The position numbers were made by a program, and so were the translations under genes. From the NCBI GenBank assembly GCA_905250075.1, contig CAJNOP010000043.1, positions 120,772 to 184,771 of the forward strand: a stretch of 64,000 nt of DNA, read 5' to 3'. This DNA is from Rotaria sp. Silwood1 (lineage: Eukaryota > Rotifera > Eurotatoria > Philodinida > Philodinidae). A model generated the notes under the pieces. That model did no database searches and was not told the origin of the DNA. It saw only the letters and a list, made by a program, of their open reading frames with translations. This document shows, one piece after another, positions 50,898 through 61,597 of this stretch (its first letter is position 1; each line of letters opens with the position of its first letter).

Positions 50898-51522
50898 TAT
50901 TGTCTAAAATATATCAATAATTATACGACACAAAATAAAATGTAAATAAAATAGTAAACAAACACGTCATAGGTCCATAATGCTCCTCTCCAATTTAATG
51001 CTGTGTTCTGTGCTTGCTCTATTTATTTTCGTTCGAATTCATACGGGATCACTAATAGTGACCTCTTATGTTGAAATATTTTATTGGTTTGATACAGTTA
51101 ATGTATCGAGCAAGCAAGAAGGTTAAATCAACGAACAAGAACAGTATCTAGATTGTTTCTCATATTAAATAATGAGTCTAGATCTTTTTAACCACCGTAT
51201 AATTAATATCCTAGTTTGCACTGTGGGAAAGTGAAGGCTTTACCTACAGTAAACAATGTAGTACAATATTAATTATATAATATTGATTATTTGTTGAAAT
51301 TTTTTTGAGATGATTTTATCAATTTTGTCCTTCCAATAGAATCATCGCAAAAACGATTAAAAATAGTTATTGATGGTTAGATGTATCACTTCGTAGTCTA
51401 CGAATATATATATGTTGATTAAAAATTGTCAAAGTATATTGAACAAATATCTATTTTCAGATTGTGATATTCGTCGTATTCCATCCAAGTATAATACAAA
51501 ACAAAAAGAAATTCATCAAATA
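50898..51522. promoter_or_regulatory. Bidirectional intergenic region SNX3 / PGAP2
   Basis: The 625 bp separating two divergent genes is likely to hold both promoters. No element can be named from sequence alone. An upstream PGAP2 untranslated exon near 51460-51520 is possible. Confidence 0.4.
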
Positions 51523-52316
51523 ATGTCTTTGAGTAATTGTCTTTATTGTTCTTTTTGTTTAAATATGTATTTTATTGGATTTTTACTTTAGATACGTATA
51601 TATCTATGCGTCATTTCTTATGGTTTGCTTATTCATTACCATGTTTTGCACTATTTTCTTGTGTTGGTTTATCTCTCTTAAAAGATTTCGAAAAATCAAC
51701 TCGTACACATTGTAATGTATTTAATTTTCTTCCATCTATATCAGCATCAATTGGGGATTGTGAACCTCAACGTTACATTTGGCGTTTGTGTTTTGCCTTA
51801 GATAGTATTCCTCGTTATTTAATTGGTTATTTACAATTCAGACGTTTATTAAATCGTCATCATATGCTTTTACCAGAACTTTATCCTTTAGTTCAAATAA
51901 CAAATAGTTTAATACATTTTCTTGAATTAACATTTCTTCTTTTATTAACATATATTTCATCAAATGAAATAAAATGGATACATGAAAGTTCATTTGTTGG
52001 CTTTATGATTTGTTCATTATTACATATGCTTCTTACTGTATTAATTGATTATTTTTGGCCACGAACAAAAAATTTTCGTTTAAGTGATCAAGAAAGTCAA
52101 ACACGTGCAAAACGATTAAAATGGTTTATTATTAATATCGGATCTTTTTTTATTTCACTCTATTTTTATTTTCGACATAATGAAATGTGTGAACCAAATA
52201 TATATTCAATGTATTGTCTTTTTGAATATTTTGTTGTATTAACAAATATTGCTTATCATTCTGTTGTTATGGATGAATGGGATCAACAAGCAGGACAAAT
52301 ACAATTTTTTTATTAA
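51523..52316 (+). CDS. PGAP2: PGAP2, GPI-anchor lipid remodelling protein
   Basis: A Frag1/DRAM-type multi-pass Golgi membrane protein needed to re-acylate lyso-GPI during fatty-acid remodelling of GPI anchors. A tiny first exon (51523-51532) joins 51592-52316 to give 244 residues, near human 254. Family signatures are CNVFNFLPSISASIGDCEPQ followed by RYIWRLCFALDS, then LTYISSNEIKWIHESSFVGF, and CLFEYFVVLTNIAYHSV at the end. Several hydrophobic spans are evident, including LWFAYSLPCFALFSCVGLSL and FIINIGSFFISLYFYFRHNE. The first exon is inferred from the GTAATT donor and TTTAG acceptor; an ATG at 51606 (MRHFLWF) is the alternative start. The next gene starts only 74 bp downstream. Confidence 0.88.
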
Positions 52317-52390
52317 ATAAAAAATAAAAATAATCTATCAGTTAATTAATATATAAGTTTTCTTATTCTCGTTTTTTTTTCTCATAGACT

Positions 52391-52900
52391 ATGACAGATA
52401 ATGAACCGAGTAAAAAAGAAAAATTTCGTCAAGAAACAAAAGAAGAAAGACGTATTCGATTTAAAGAACGTCGTCGTAAAAAAGCAGAATCAAAACTAGT
52501 TGGATTTCGTCAATCAACAAACTATATCGATTCAGCATTAACAAGTGAATCAATATATTATATTGATTCACAATCACCTAAATTACGTAAAGTTTATCCA
52601 TATTTTTTTACATGGATAACATATGCAAAAGAACGTTGGTATGGACGAACTATTGAAGATGTTTTTCAATATGAATTTCGTCGTGCTATATTAAAACAAA
52701 ATTTTGATGATATTATACGTAATGGCCTTGTACGTATTAATGGTCAATGTATAGAAAAAAATTATGTTATAAAAAATGGTGATAAACTTGAACATTTTAC
52801 ACATCGACATGAAGTGCCTGTGATTAATCAAAAATTTAATATATTAATTAATAATGAAGACTATTTAGTTATTGATAAACCATGTTCAATACCTGTTCAT
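52391..52900 (+). CDS. RPUSD2: RPUSD2-type pseudouridine synthase, 5' part only
   Basis: A RluA-family enzyme that converts uridine to pseudouridine in RNA. The first exon encodes 170 residues: a basic, charged N-terminus, then VYPYFFTWITYAKERWYGRT and IEDVFQYEFRRA, an S4-like RNA-binding segment (GLVRINGQCIEKNYVIKNGD, HFTHRHEVPV) and the start of the catalytic domain, DYLVIDKPCSIPVH. The same blocks occur in human RPUSD2. The exon ends in CAT|GTATGT at 52900/52901. The remaining catalytic domain, with the active-site Asp, is absent; 50 bp further on the assembly gap begins. The piece is therefore partial. The start follows a pyrimidine tract and AG (CTCATAG) by three bases. Confidence 0.85.
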
Positions 52901-52949
52901 GTATGTTTACCAATACTTAAAAAAAATTGAGTCAATCAGTTTTTGTAAA

Positions 52950-53049
52950 NNNNNNNNNNNNNNNNNNNNNNNNNNNNNNNNNNNNNNNNNNNNNNNNNNN
53001 NNNNNNNNNNNNNNNNNNNNNNNNNNNNNNNNNNNNNNNNNNNNNNNNN
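52950..53049. other. Assembly gap (100 N)
   Basis: Exactly 100 Ns, the conventional placeholder for a gap of unknown size. It interrupts the RPUSD2 gene, so the true missing length may be larger. Confidence 0.99.
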
Positions 53050-53437
53050 TGACTGTCTATACTTCAGTTAAAAAATGCAAAAAAACGGAGAAGATAAGAA
53101 AAGAACTATGTAGAATAATGATGATGATGATGTTGCTGCTTTAATACATTTGCATAGACATATAAATATGTTCTTCTATTGAAAAAGTATGTTATCTACA
53201 TTCTTTCATGCCTAGATTAAAATTCAACATTCATGATGTTTTTATCAATTATTGACAACCTCTGTTCATATGTCAATCAACTATTCGATCAGTGTTATAC
53301 AATTATTTTGGTATTGACATTTCTAACTACGACAATTATCTTTTACACAAAACTCTTCGCATAATTTTATGTTTTTTTTAGTTATAGTAATACGGTTATT
53401 TAATAAATTCTGAATCAATCGATTATTGTATTCAAGT
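53050..53437. other. No gene seen after the gap
   Basis: Contains a short ATG/GAT repeat (53117-53135). No RPUSD2 exon could be found here. Confidence 0.5.
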
Positions 53438-54549
53438 ATGCAATCTATGGAAGGCAAAGCAGTTGTTATTACGGGTGGTAATGCTGGTATTGGATATGAA
53501 ACAGCTAAAGATCTTCTTCTACGAGGTTTTAATTTAATGTTTTGTTTCTGATGTTTATAAGAGATTTTTGTAGGTCCTCGTGTTATTATCGCTTGTCGTA
53601 GTATAGATAAAGTTCATCAAGCATTAAGAGAACTTCATTTGGAAACGAAATGTAATGAGCAAAATATTCGATTAATGGAATGTGATTTATCTTCTTTTAA
53701 TTCTATTCATAAAGTTAAATTATATAATACTAAAGAAGACCGACTTGATGTATTGATTTGTGATGCTGGTCTTATTTATACACCGAATATTTATAGTAAA
53801 GATGGATTAAATTATGTTATGTAATCTAATTATCTTGGTCATTTTCTATTAACAAATCTTTTGTTAGATAAATTAAAAAAATGTCAACCAAGTCGAATTA
53901 TTAATGTTTCATCTATTGCACATAAATGTGAGGAGACAAAAAAAAACGAGAATTGAGTTTTAATTTTTTTTCTTTTTGTTGTTGTTTATAGATCCTCGAA
54001 CGACAGAAGGGTTGACAGCATTGACAGATTTTAAAACAGATGATATGTGGGGTTCTTATTGTCCATCTAAAGCATGTCAAATTTTATCTTCATACAAACT
54101 TAAACATGATCTGCGTGGTAATCTTTGAATATTCTTTTTATATTTTTAACTAATTTTTTTTGTTTCGTTTGATAGATCAAGGTGTTCAGGTATTTGCAGT
54201 AAATCCCGGATGGGTATGGACTTCGTTTCAAGGTCCATTACGTCCAGCAGTTGGTATATGGTTTTTTTTCTTATTATTTATCCATTACAACGTACTCTTA
54301 AATTTATTTTTGCTAAAACACCTTATATAGGTGCTCGTACAACTGTCTATTGTGCTGTTGAACCATCGTTAGAAAAATCTAGTGATTTATATTATGAGTA
54401 CGTATCAAGTTAATTAATAAATATAAATATCAATTGATATATATATTATTTTAAGAAATTGTGCTCCTGCTAAACCTATTCCATTATGTACAGATAAGAA
54501 ATCGGCTGAATATCTATGGAAAATAAGTTGTGAAACAGTTGGATTATAG
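53438..54549 (+). pseudogene. Short-chain dehydrogenase/reductase, disrupted
   Basis: An SDR of the retinol dehydrogenase (RDH11-14) type. MQSMEGKAVVITGGNAGIGY contains the NAD(P)-binding TGxxxGIG motif. RVIIACRSIDK, DVLICDAGL (NNAG position), [27 protein letters not shown] and the active-site YCPSK follow, then VFAVNPGWVWTS. The last exon reads CAPAKPIPLCTDKKSAEYLW. Five short introns have good GT..AG borders. Two lesions are visible: an in-frame TAA at 53822-53824, directly before SNYLGHF, and a frame change at the T8 run near 54263-54270, between GPLRPAVG and FLIIYPLQRTLKFIFAKTPY. The gene is probably dead in this allele; sequencing error in the T-run could account for one lesion but not the stop. 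Confidence 0.8.
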
Positions 54550-54999
54550 TATCATATCTATCTTTTGTATATCTTTTCATATCAAATACAGTATTGAATA
54601 ACTATCATCTTCAAGTAAAATTTCTTATTGTATATTATCGATCAATGCAATAATTATCTCTCCAACTGATTTGAAAAAATTGAACAAGACATGGGATTCT
54701 ATTCTATTCATTCATAGAACTAATACTAAAGTAAAATCTATATCGAGTAATTAAATGACAATATAATTTATTCCTTTTTCTTTTGTATTTTGTTTTGTAT
54801 ATAGAATTGTATTTTAAAGATAATAAGCAATCTTTTAATAGAAAAAACGTAAATTGAAATAAGAGTTGAGCAGTACATGCAGATTGTGTACATTGACTGT
54901 TAATCGAAGAGATTACAGTCAATAGAAAAACAGTTATCACTGGAAAATAAAACATTAGGTTTATATCTGAGAAAACATTTGAAAAAGAGCACATACTTA
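54550..54999. other. No gene seen
   Basis: AT-rich. A minus-strand frame at 54704-54994 is hydrophobic but has no recognised features and directly abuts the palindromic element. Confidence 0.35.
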
Positions 55000-55002
55000 A
55001 TT

Positions 55003-55668
55003 AGCAGTCAGTGAAATTCAAAGGGGCAGTTAAAGTCTTTTGAAAAATATGTAGAATTTCAATGATAAGGAGTGTGTTAGATTCGCCTACTCAGACCTAG
55101 AAGTTTAGATAAACTCGAAATTTTTATTCTTTTGTATCATTAAAATGATATACACTCAACACTGATAGTTAAAAATGCTGGAAAACAACCTTCTGTGGCT
55201 ATTTTTTCAACTTTTTAAAAATTCTATATTTATCAATTAACAGTTAGGTTTTCGATCATTCTCAATTGAACGAAACTGTTTATAGTATAAGCAAATCGTT
55301 CTTTGTCGTGTAAAACTAGTGATAATCATATTACATCACATATCGAATATCATCGTCGCAAACTATACTGATACAACATACTCCTATATGTTGAGTATCT
55401 CTTCAGAACGATCGAAAACCTAACTGTTAATTGATAAACATAGAATTATTCAAACTTGAAAAAATAATCACAAAAGGTTGTTTCCAGCATTTTTGAAGAT
55501 CAGTTTTGAGTGAATATCTTTTGAATAATAAAAACATAAAAATTGTGGGTTTATGTCGAGTTGTAGATCTTGAGCAGGTGAATCAAATGCATTCCTTATC
55601 ATTGAAATTCGATACATTTTTCAAAAGGACTTCAATTGTTTCTTTGAATTTCACTGATTGCTCATCAA
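55003..55668. mobile_element. Palindromic element, about 670 bp
   Basis: Both outer ends read CAGTCAGTGAAATTCAAAG / CAATCAGTGAAATTCAAAG in inverted orientation. Pairing continues with AATTTCAATGATAAGGA, AAAATGCTGGAAA-CAACCTT, and TTATCAATTAACAGTTAGGT followed by TTTCGATC. Arms are about 270 bp, with an unpaired centre of about 130 bp around 55335. No transposase is present. This fits a MITE or foldback transposon; no convincing target duplication was seen, so the superfamily stays open. Confidence 0.7.
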
Positions 55669-55873
55669 ATTTATGAGCTAGATTTGTTAACTAGTGTATA
55701 GAAAGATGCAAAATGTCAATATTTTCCTAATGGTGACAACCGCAGGTCGATAGCTCTTTTCGTTGAAGAATTATTCAAAAAACAACCACTCTTCTTTTAT
55801 TTTGAAATGGACATTAGTTGCATTTATTGTTCAAAACAAAAAATTCATCATTTTCAATATTTTGTACAAAGTT

Positions 55874-58017
55874 TCACCATCTTGATATGTTTGCATGAGG
55901 AAAATATGTTGTAAAACGTTCCGAAACTTGAAACTCATCATAAATCTGCAGATAATTGATTTTACCACAATTGACTCGGATTGCGTCTCTTGTGAAATTT
56001 TGTGTCACTCTTTTCAAAGAGTCATAACGAGTCCAAAGATGAATATTGCTCGGCAAACATATATTGGTATCAACAAGGAATTGTTCGACGTAATCATCAT
56101 TAACATCAGTTAAATCTAATTCAGTTAAATAACGATATTCAATGATCGATAAGCATTCATAATTCTTATTTAATTTTTGTTTTTGTGCTATTCGATTAAT
56201 CACACATAATTTTTCCATGAGTGGAAATGATTGAGCAATTCGAATAAAGAATTCATGTTCAAATGGATGTTCATCAAATAATGAAACTTCACGAACACAT
56301 TTGAATAATCCACCTTGAAAGCTATTCGTTATATTATGATAATATCTCAACGTATATGGACATGAATAGAAATGACACTGAGCACTTTCATCTTTTGAAA
56401 AATAATCAACATAACAAATAACTTGATTGTTTCCAAGATCTACCAATGTATGTTCAATGTCTTTATTCAATAGTAAACGAGTTTGGTGATGAGTATAAAT
56501 CAGTGATCGTATATTGAAGATGAAATTGTGAAGTTGTGGTAAATGACTAACAATATCCTTTTTCAAACAATTTCCATCGAGAAATGTTTCTTGATGAACA
56601 CAAATATACAAAGCAAGTTTTTCCAAAGTTGGCATTCGTTGAAGAACTGGTACGATTAATTCGTTATAAGAATATATTTCCAATTTCGAGGTGAAGGAAA
56701 AGCATCTGATATTAGGCAATAATTCCTAAGACGAACAGTATACAATTATAATTTAGTAGGAATTTTAATAGGTTTTTTTCAAAAACGAGATGCTTTTTTT
56801 AAATAAAACGTAGTTAACTCTTGTAAGACAAAGTACCTTTTGGTTGATTACTGTTGACGACAGAGAAACACAAACAACATTAACATATAATGTACAAAGT
56901 TGAGGTAAACGACCATCGAATAAATAAAGAATCTCCTCGAAACTGCATACTTTAATTTTCAATTCCATCAAAGTTGAAGAGAAAAATGTTGGTACTTTGT
57001 CATAAAACGATAATGATTGTAAATTCGATTCAATAATTGGGTAATAATTTAAATAACGTATATTACTGAACACATTTAAGATATTTGTAAAAATCAATGT
57101 TGCCGAATTTTTTTTTGATTCTTTCTCATCACCAGTCCTTGTAATATGAAGTGATTGAACTTTTTTGTTGAAAATATCGAATATAGGAGATTGATCTAAG
57201 GATAGATTGAAAATATACCATCGGTTATGTGTTTCATTGAATTCTAACATTTTTATAATTCTTTTCCAACGAATTTGTATTAAGTGACAATATAATTTTC
57301 TAAATTATGCAGATGTTATTTAACATAAGTGAAGCACATTTACTTCAATAAAAACAGTATCGAAAAAAATTAAACTACAAATGATTGAAATTATATATTG
57401 TGCATTGTTTATTTTATGAATATTCATGTGCATTTTCGATATTTTCTTTGCTTTTTCTCTCCACTATTATTTATAGATCTCTCTATTGATCGCTTAGTTT
57501 TCATTCGTATTAAGAATGCAATAGAAGATAACTATGATCTTATTATTCATATGAATCAAATCAATAATAGTTCTATTTACTTGGTGTACTTGCACGGTTG
57601 AAAACAATCAAAATAAAATATCTTACCTGAAAAAACACGTTCAGCAGTCTTGTCATCAATATTGTAAAGTCCGAGACTATGTAAATTAGGATAATCAGCA
57701 ACACGAAGAATACGTTCCATAGATAATGATTCAAGATAAAGTGTATTAATTTTAGAATGTATGTGAGGTAATATTTGTGAGCAAAATCGATCGAGTATTT
57801 TATCAATCAATGGATAGATAAGATCACTTGAAAAATATCTTACCAATGTTAAGTTTTTAGTAAAGACTGAATCGGATATAATTCTATCTAATTGTGTGTT
57901 GATACCCATAAGAGAATAGAGTAATTCAACATTGTTCAGTTTCTTAAAAATCATCAGAAGTACTTCATTAGGTAAATCGATCAATTGAACATTTGTATGT
58001 TCCATATTCGTATTCAT
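55874..58017 (-). CDS. F-box/leucine-rich-like protein
   Basis: Exons 57627-58017, 56837-57195 and 55874-56725 give 533 residues. The N-terminus carries an F-box, LIDLPNEVLLMIFKKLNN to LLYSLMGINTQLDRI, which should bind SKP1 and recruit substrates to an SCF ubiquitin ligase. The rest is a series of degenerate leucine-rich units (ILRVADYPNLHSLGLYNID, NIRYLNYYPIIESNLQSL, ELDLTDVNDDYVEQFL) likely to form the substrate-binding surface. I associate this architecture with a large, variable bdelloid family. The joins use GTAAGA/TTAG and GTACTT/TTAG sites and keep frame. The target is unknown. The first intron (431 bp) holds a plus-strand frame (57398-57601) that I do not accept as a gene. Confidence 0.75.
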
Positions 58018-58205
58018 CGATCAATGTTTCTTTAGTAGGCGGATATAAACAACTGCACACACACATATATATATATAATCGCTGCTTTTTTAGTTCTTTT
58101 TTTTGACCGATACGTCAGCGGCAGAAAAGCATGTTGTGGTCATTCAGTCAATAATTCTCATGAAAAAGACATCTTTATCGACTATTGATAGTAGTGTAAG
58201 TGATC

Positions 58206-58327
58206 GACAGGGTGGAGTGTGGATATGAGTGTGGGTGCGGGTGTGGATGGGAGCGGGTGCGGCTTGTTGAAAAGGACACCCACACGCCACACCCACACAC
58301 CCACACACTCACAGCCCACACCCACGC
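58206..58327. repeat. Telomere-like inverted GTGTGGG / CCCACAC tract
   Basis: A G-rich stretch of degenerate TGTGGG-like units (58206-58261) is followed, after a short spacer, by a C-rich stretch of CCCACA-like units (58274-58327). TGTGGG is, as I recall, the bdelloid telomere repeat. The arrangement G-rich then C-rich on one strand is that of two chromosome ends joined head to head. A simple G/T-rich palindromic MITE starting CAGGGTGG is an alternative. Confidence 0.5.
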
Positions 58328-58329
58328 CA

Positions 58330-59510
58330 AAACGAACACATTATGAATGATTCTATATTGATGCATCCAACTCATATTTTCAAAATTAGTCAGTTGAAAT
58401 GCTGAAAATCGTGACTCATACGTAAAATACATATTTGAAATTCTTTAGATACCAAAACATCCCCTTTCTTGCAAAAACGACTGTTGCACGTTTGAAAATT
58501 TTCTCTAGTTGCATCATTGCAAAAATCATTCATAATGTTCGTTTTGATTTGTTCTTATTATTCTCTTAAATAATACTTGAAAATTATCTATGAAACGCTA
58601 TATATATAGTTTTTGTTACTTGATAACAAGTGAAATTGCATTCATGATACCAACAATTATATGCAACATTAGTATTTGCTTATTTTACCCGTGTAAAAAT
58701 ACTCTTTGAATAAACTTCTACCAGTAACTAAAGATGCGGAGATGTTTCATTTTTCAATCGTAGTGCTATTGAATGGCCACATCTGTATATGTATATATAT
58801 ACATGAATGCACATACCATAATTACCATATGAAAAAGTAAATTAAGCCTTACGATTTAATTTTTAACTCTAAGAAGAACCACTATTTATCTAAAACATAT
58901 CAACATATAATGTAATGTATAATACTATATTAGAAAAGGGACGATGCAGGAGGGATGTTCAAGTAAAAATCGATATTTTTAAAAATTTTCTCTAATTCAT
59001 TTCCTGAACCACTGCTTATTTATGAAAGTCCTCTATAATTTAACTGACACATGTTCTGGGAATGCACCTATTATCAGTAGTACTCTACACGTTCATCAAC
59101 TCATCTCCTTGCACTGCATCAGCTAGCCGAGGATCTCTGAACTCTCACTGACAGACCCAGAACCACTTGTCTATTGTTGACGAAAGTTTTATGAGTAAAA
59201 TTGGGAGGACGATCTCAGGTTGTCAGAATTATGTTTGTTAAAATCCAACAATTTCTAATAGACAGAATGTAGCTGCAAATTCAATAAGATTGATAATTCA
59301 CAAGTTTCACACAATCAACGAGAATAAAATAATATCACTGCTTTACTATTTATTCGTGAGAAACGGATTTTATTATTGTTGTAAGACAAATGACTTCAGA
59401 ATGATATAACATGACTAATTGCAGCTAAACTGATTGTTTTTGCTTCTGAATAACGTCAAACTACATCTTATGTATGCTTGTTGATAATGCAACTTATCAT
59501 TGTTGTTATT
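58330..59510. other. No gene seen
   Basis: About 1.2 kb without a supportable coding region. A short TATATATA run lies at 58793-58802. Confidence 0.4.
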
Positions 59511-59516
59511 TGATAT

Positions 59517-60472
59517 ATAAAAGGTGGGCCAAAAGTCCTGACCTGATTCGCGTAATAAAATTTTTTTATGTGAAACATATGTTTGTGAATTTGTCTTTAA
59601 TAAGAAAAGATGCAACAAAACAAGCTCTACAAAATGACTTTTGATTGACCTCACTGTCTTATATAGTAAGAAAGTTATATGCTTAGAAATATGCTTCGCA
59701 AAAAATAACAATTAACTATGAATTTTTCAGAGCAGTGTATAATCACTTTAAAGTTATAACAAGTAATTTTAAATGTGTGATAATCTCCACTTTCCGTTAG
59801 ATCATACTATCATTATATATTCGTCAACACTTCCAGATCTTAGTACATCTTCTCTCTTGGTATTCGATATATTTTTCGATCTGTATGTATTTACTGTGTA
59901 TTCATTATCTAGTTCTAGACATTGTGTATTCACTCTATGTATTCTCTACCTTTGTGTATTCTACTATTTTTTTTCAGGTCTTTGTAATCACTATCTCTTT
60001 GTTTTCATGATATTGATCTTTTGTATCATTCATATATTCGTTCGTCGCTTCGATCTGTAAATAGATCAACATCAGTCGAGATAAAGTATTCGATAATCTA
60101 CACTCTTTCTTACGTCGTATAACAAGATGTCAAACATGTTTACTCTGAAAGAGCAGTTTCGTAGACTCGTGCTTTATTTGAAGGACATGAATCCCACATA
60201 GTGGCAAGCAACATTGCTGAATAATTAATTTTTAACTAAGGAAATGTCCTTATGATTTCTAAAAATTCCGATTAACTTCTATTTTTTGTGAAGCATATTT
60301 CTAAGCTTATAAGTTTTTTACTATATGAGACAGTGAGGTCAATCAAAAGCCATTTTGTAGAGCGTGTTTTGTTGCATCTTTTCTTACTAGAGACAAATTT
60401 ACAAATACATATTTCACAAAAAAACAATTTTATTATGCGAATCCGGTTAGAACTTCTGGCCCACCTTTTATA
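59517..60472. mobile_element. Mariner-like element with 200-bp inverted repeats
   Basis: Both ends read TATATAAAAGGTGGGCCA in inverted orientation. The arms match for about 200 bp, for example AGAAAAGATGCAACAAAACA and TTTTGATTGACCTCACTGTC. The GGTGGGCCAAAAGTC-type terminus and TA flanks resemble Tc1/mariner ends. The 540-bp centre contains a short frame, MSNMFTLKEQFRRLVLYLKD (60127), which stops soon after, so no intact transposase is present. It is probably a deletion derivative. Confidence 0.7.
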
Positions 60473-60479
60473 TATTTAG

Positions 60480-61597
60480 TTTATCAATAACAAACTGTTT
60501 TAGGAAAAATTTCATCTATATTGAATAATTGAAGTAACTTATTCATATTATCATCTATATAAAATAAAACAATATTTTACACATTATAATAAAATCTCTC
60601 ATATAGAAAATCTATGCAGCAATAATTTTAATTCAATATGTAGTATTTCACCAAGTAATCAGTCAACATCATCAACTATTATACTTTATTATTTTTATCA
60701 TCACTGTTTCATTCAAAAATTTACTGGAACAGCTTAGCAGTAAAATGCGAAAATCATCATCATTCTACATTAAATAAAATAGAACGAAATCTTGAACAAA
60801 AACAAGTTTATGGTCATAGTTATAATAGCTGCATTATTAAAAGTTAGTAAAGAGAAAATTCTCGCATCAACATCTATACGGTTGGTCCATGGAATAGTCC
60901 ACTTTTGAGAATAACATTGAACTGTATAATTAAGCAAAACGAACAGAAGCGTCTTGTAGAGCAATGCCGATAGCATAGAACAGGAGAGTTTTATTTCCAT
61001 AGCTTCCTATACCTTAGAGAAAAAAACTGCTACATAGGTAAAGCTCAAAATCGGTGTGCAGCAATATTCATCATAAGTTTTCATTTTCTAAGTTCTCATA
61101 TAAAAGAATATGAGCATGTAGGTGTGGGTTTTGCTACGTAGATATCCTCTTTGCACCCATACCCTCACGTCAAATAGAATGCGCATTACTGTTAGATTAC
61201 TGCTATCAGAAAAGGTCGAGCATCAAATAAATAATTAAACAAAATGGTTGTATTAATCTTTCTAATTTACTTAAATCTTCAATTATAACTTATAGAGCTG
61301 GTTGCAAAGAATATAACGTAGATTAATTTTTAAATGATCACTTCTTTCTTTTTTTATTTGTAGCCGTTGAAATCGACACCCGGTGACATCTGTAATGACA
61401 ATCTGAAACTAACGTTTTTGCAGCCAATATAAAAAACAGCAGGGGAGAAAAAGTAAATAAACAGACAAACTTTGTTACTATTGGAGTTCATCAACGTAGT
61501 ATCTTAAATTTTGTCTTTTTTTTTATTGCTCGAAAATCACAAACAAACGATTGATTTCTATTTATTTTTTAAGATTTACATAAAATAGCGAGAAAAG
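60480..61597. other. No gene seen; RagA upstream region
   Basis: About 1.1 kb of AT-rich DNA. The proximal part should hold the RagA promoter. T-rich tracts with AG (61350-61365 and 61515-61572) could mark untranslated exons. No gene is supported. Confidence 0.35.

Noticed and set aside
57398..57601. Plus-strand frame inside the first intron of the F-box gene
   Set aside because: It begins with hydrophobic low-complexity sequence and the minus-strand splice pattern (57627 to 57195) explains the region as intron.
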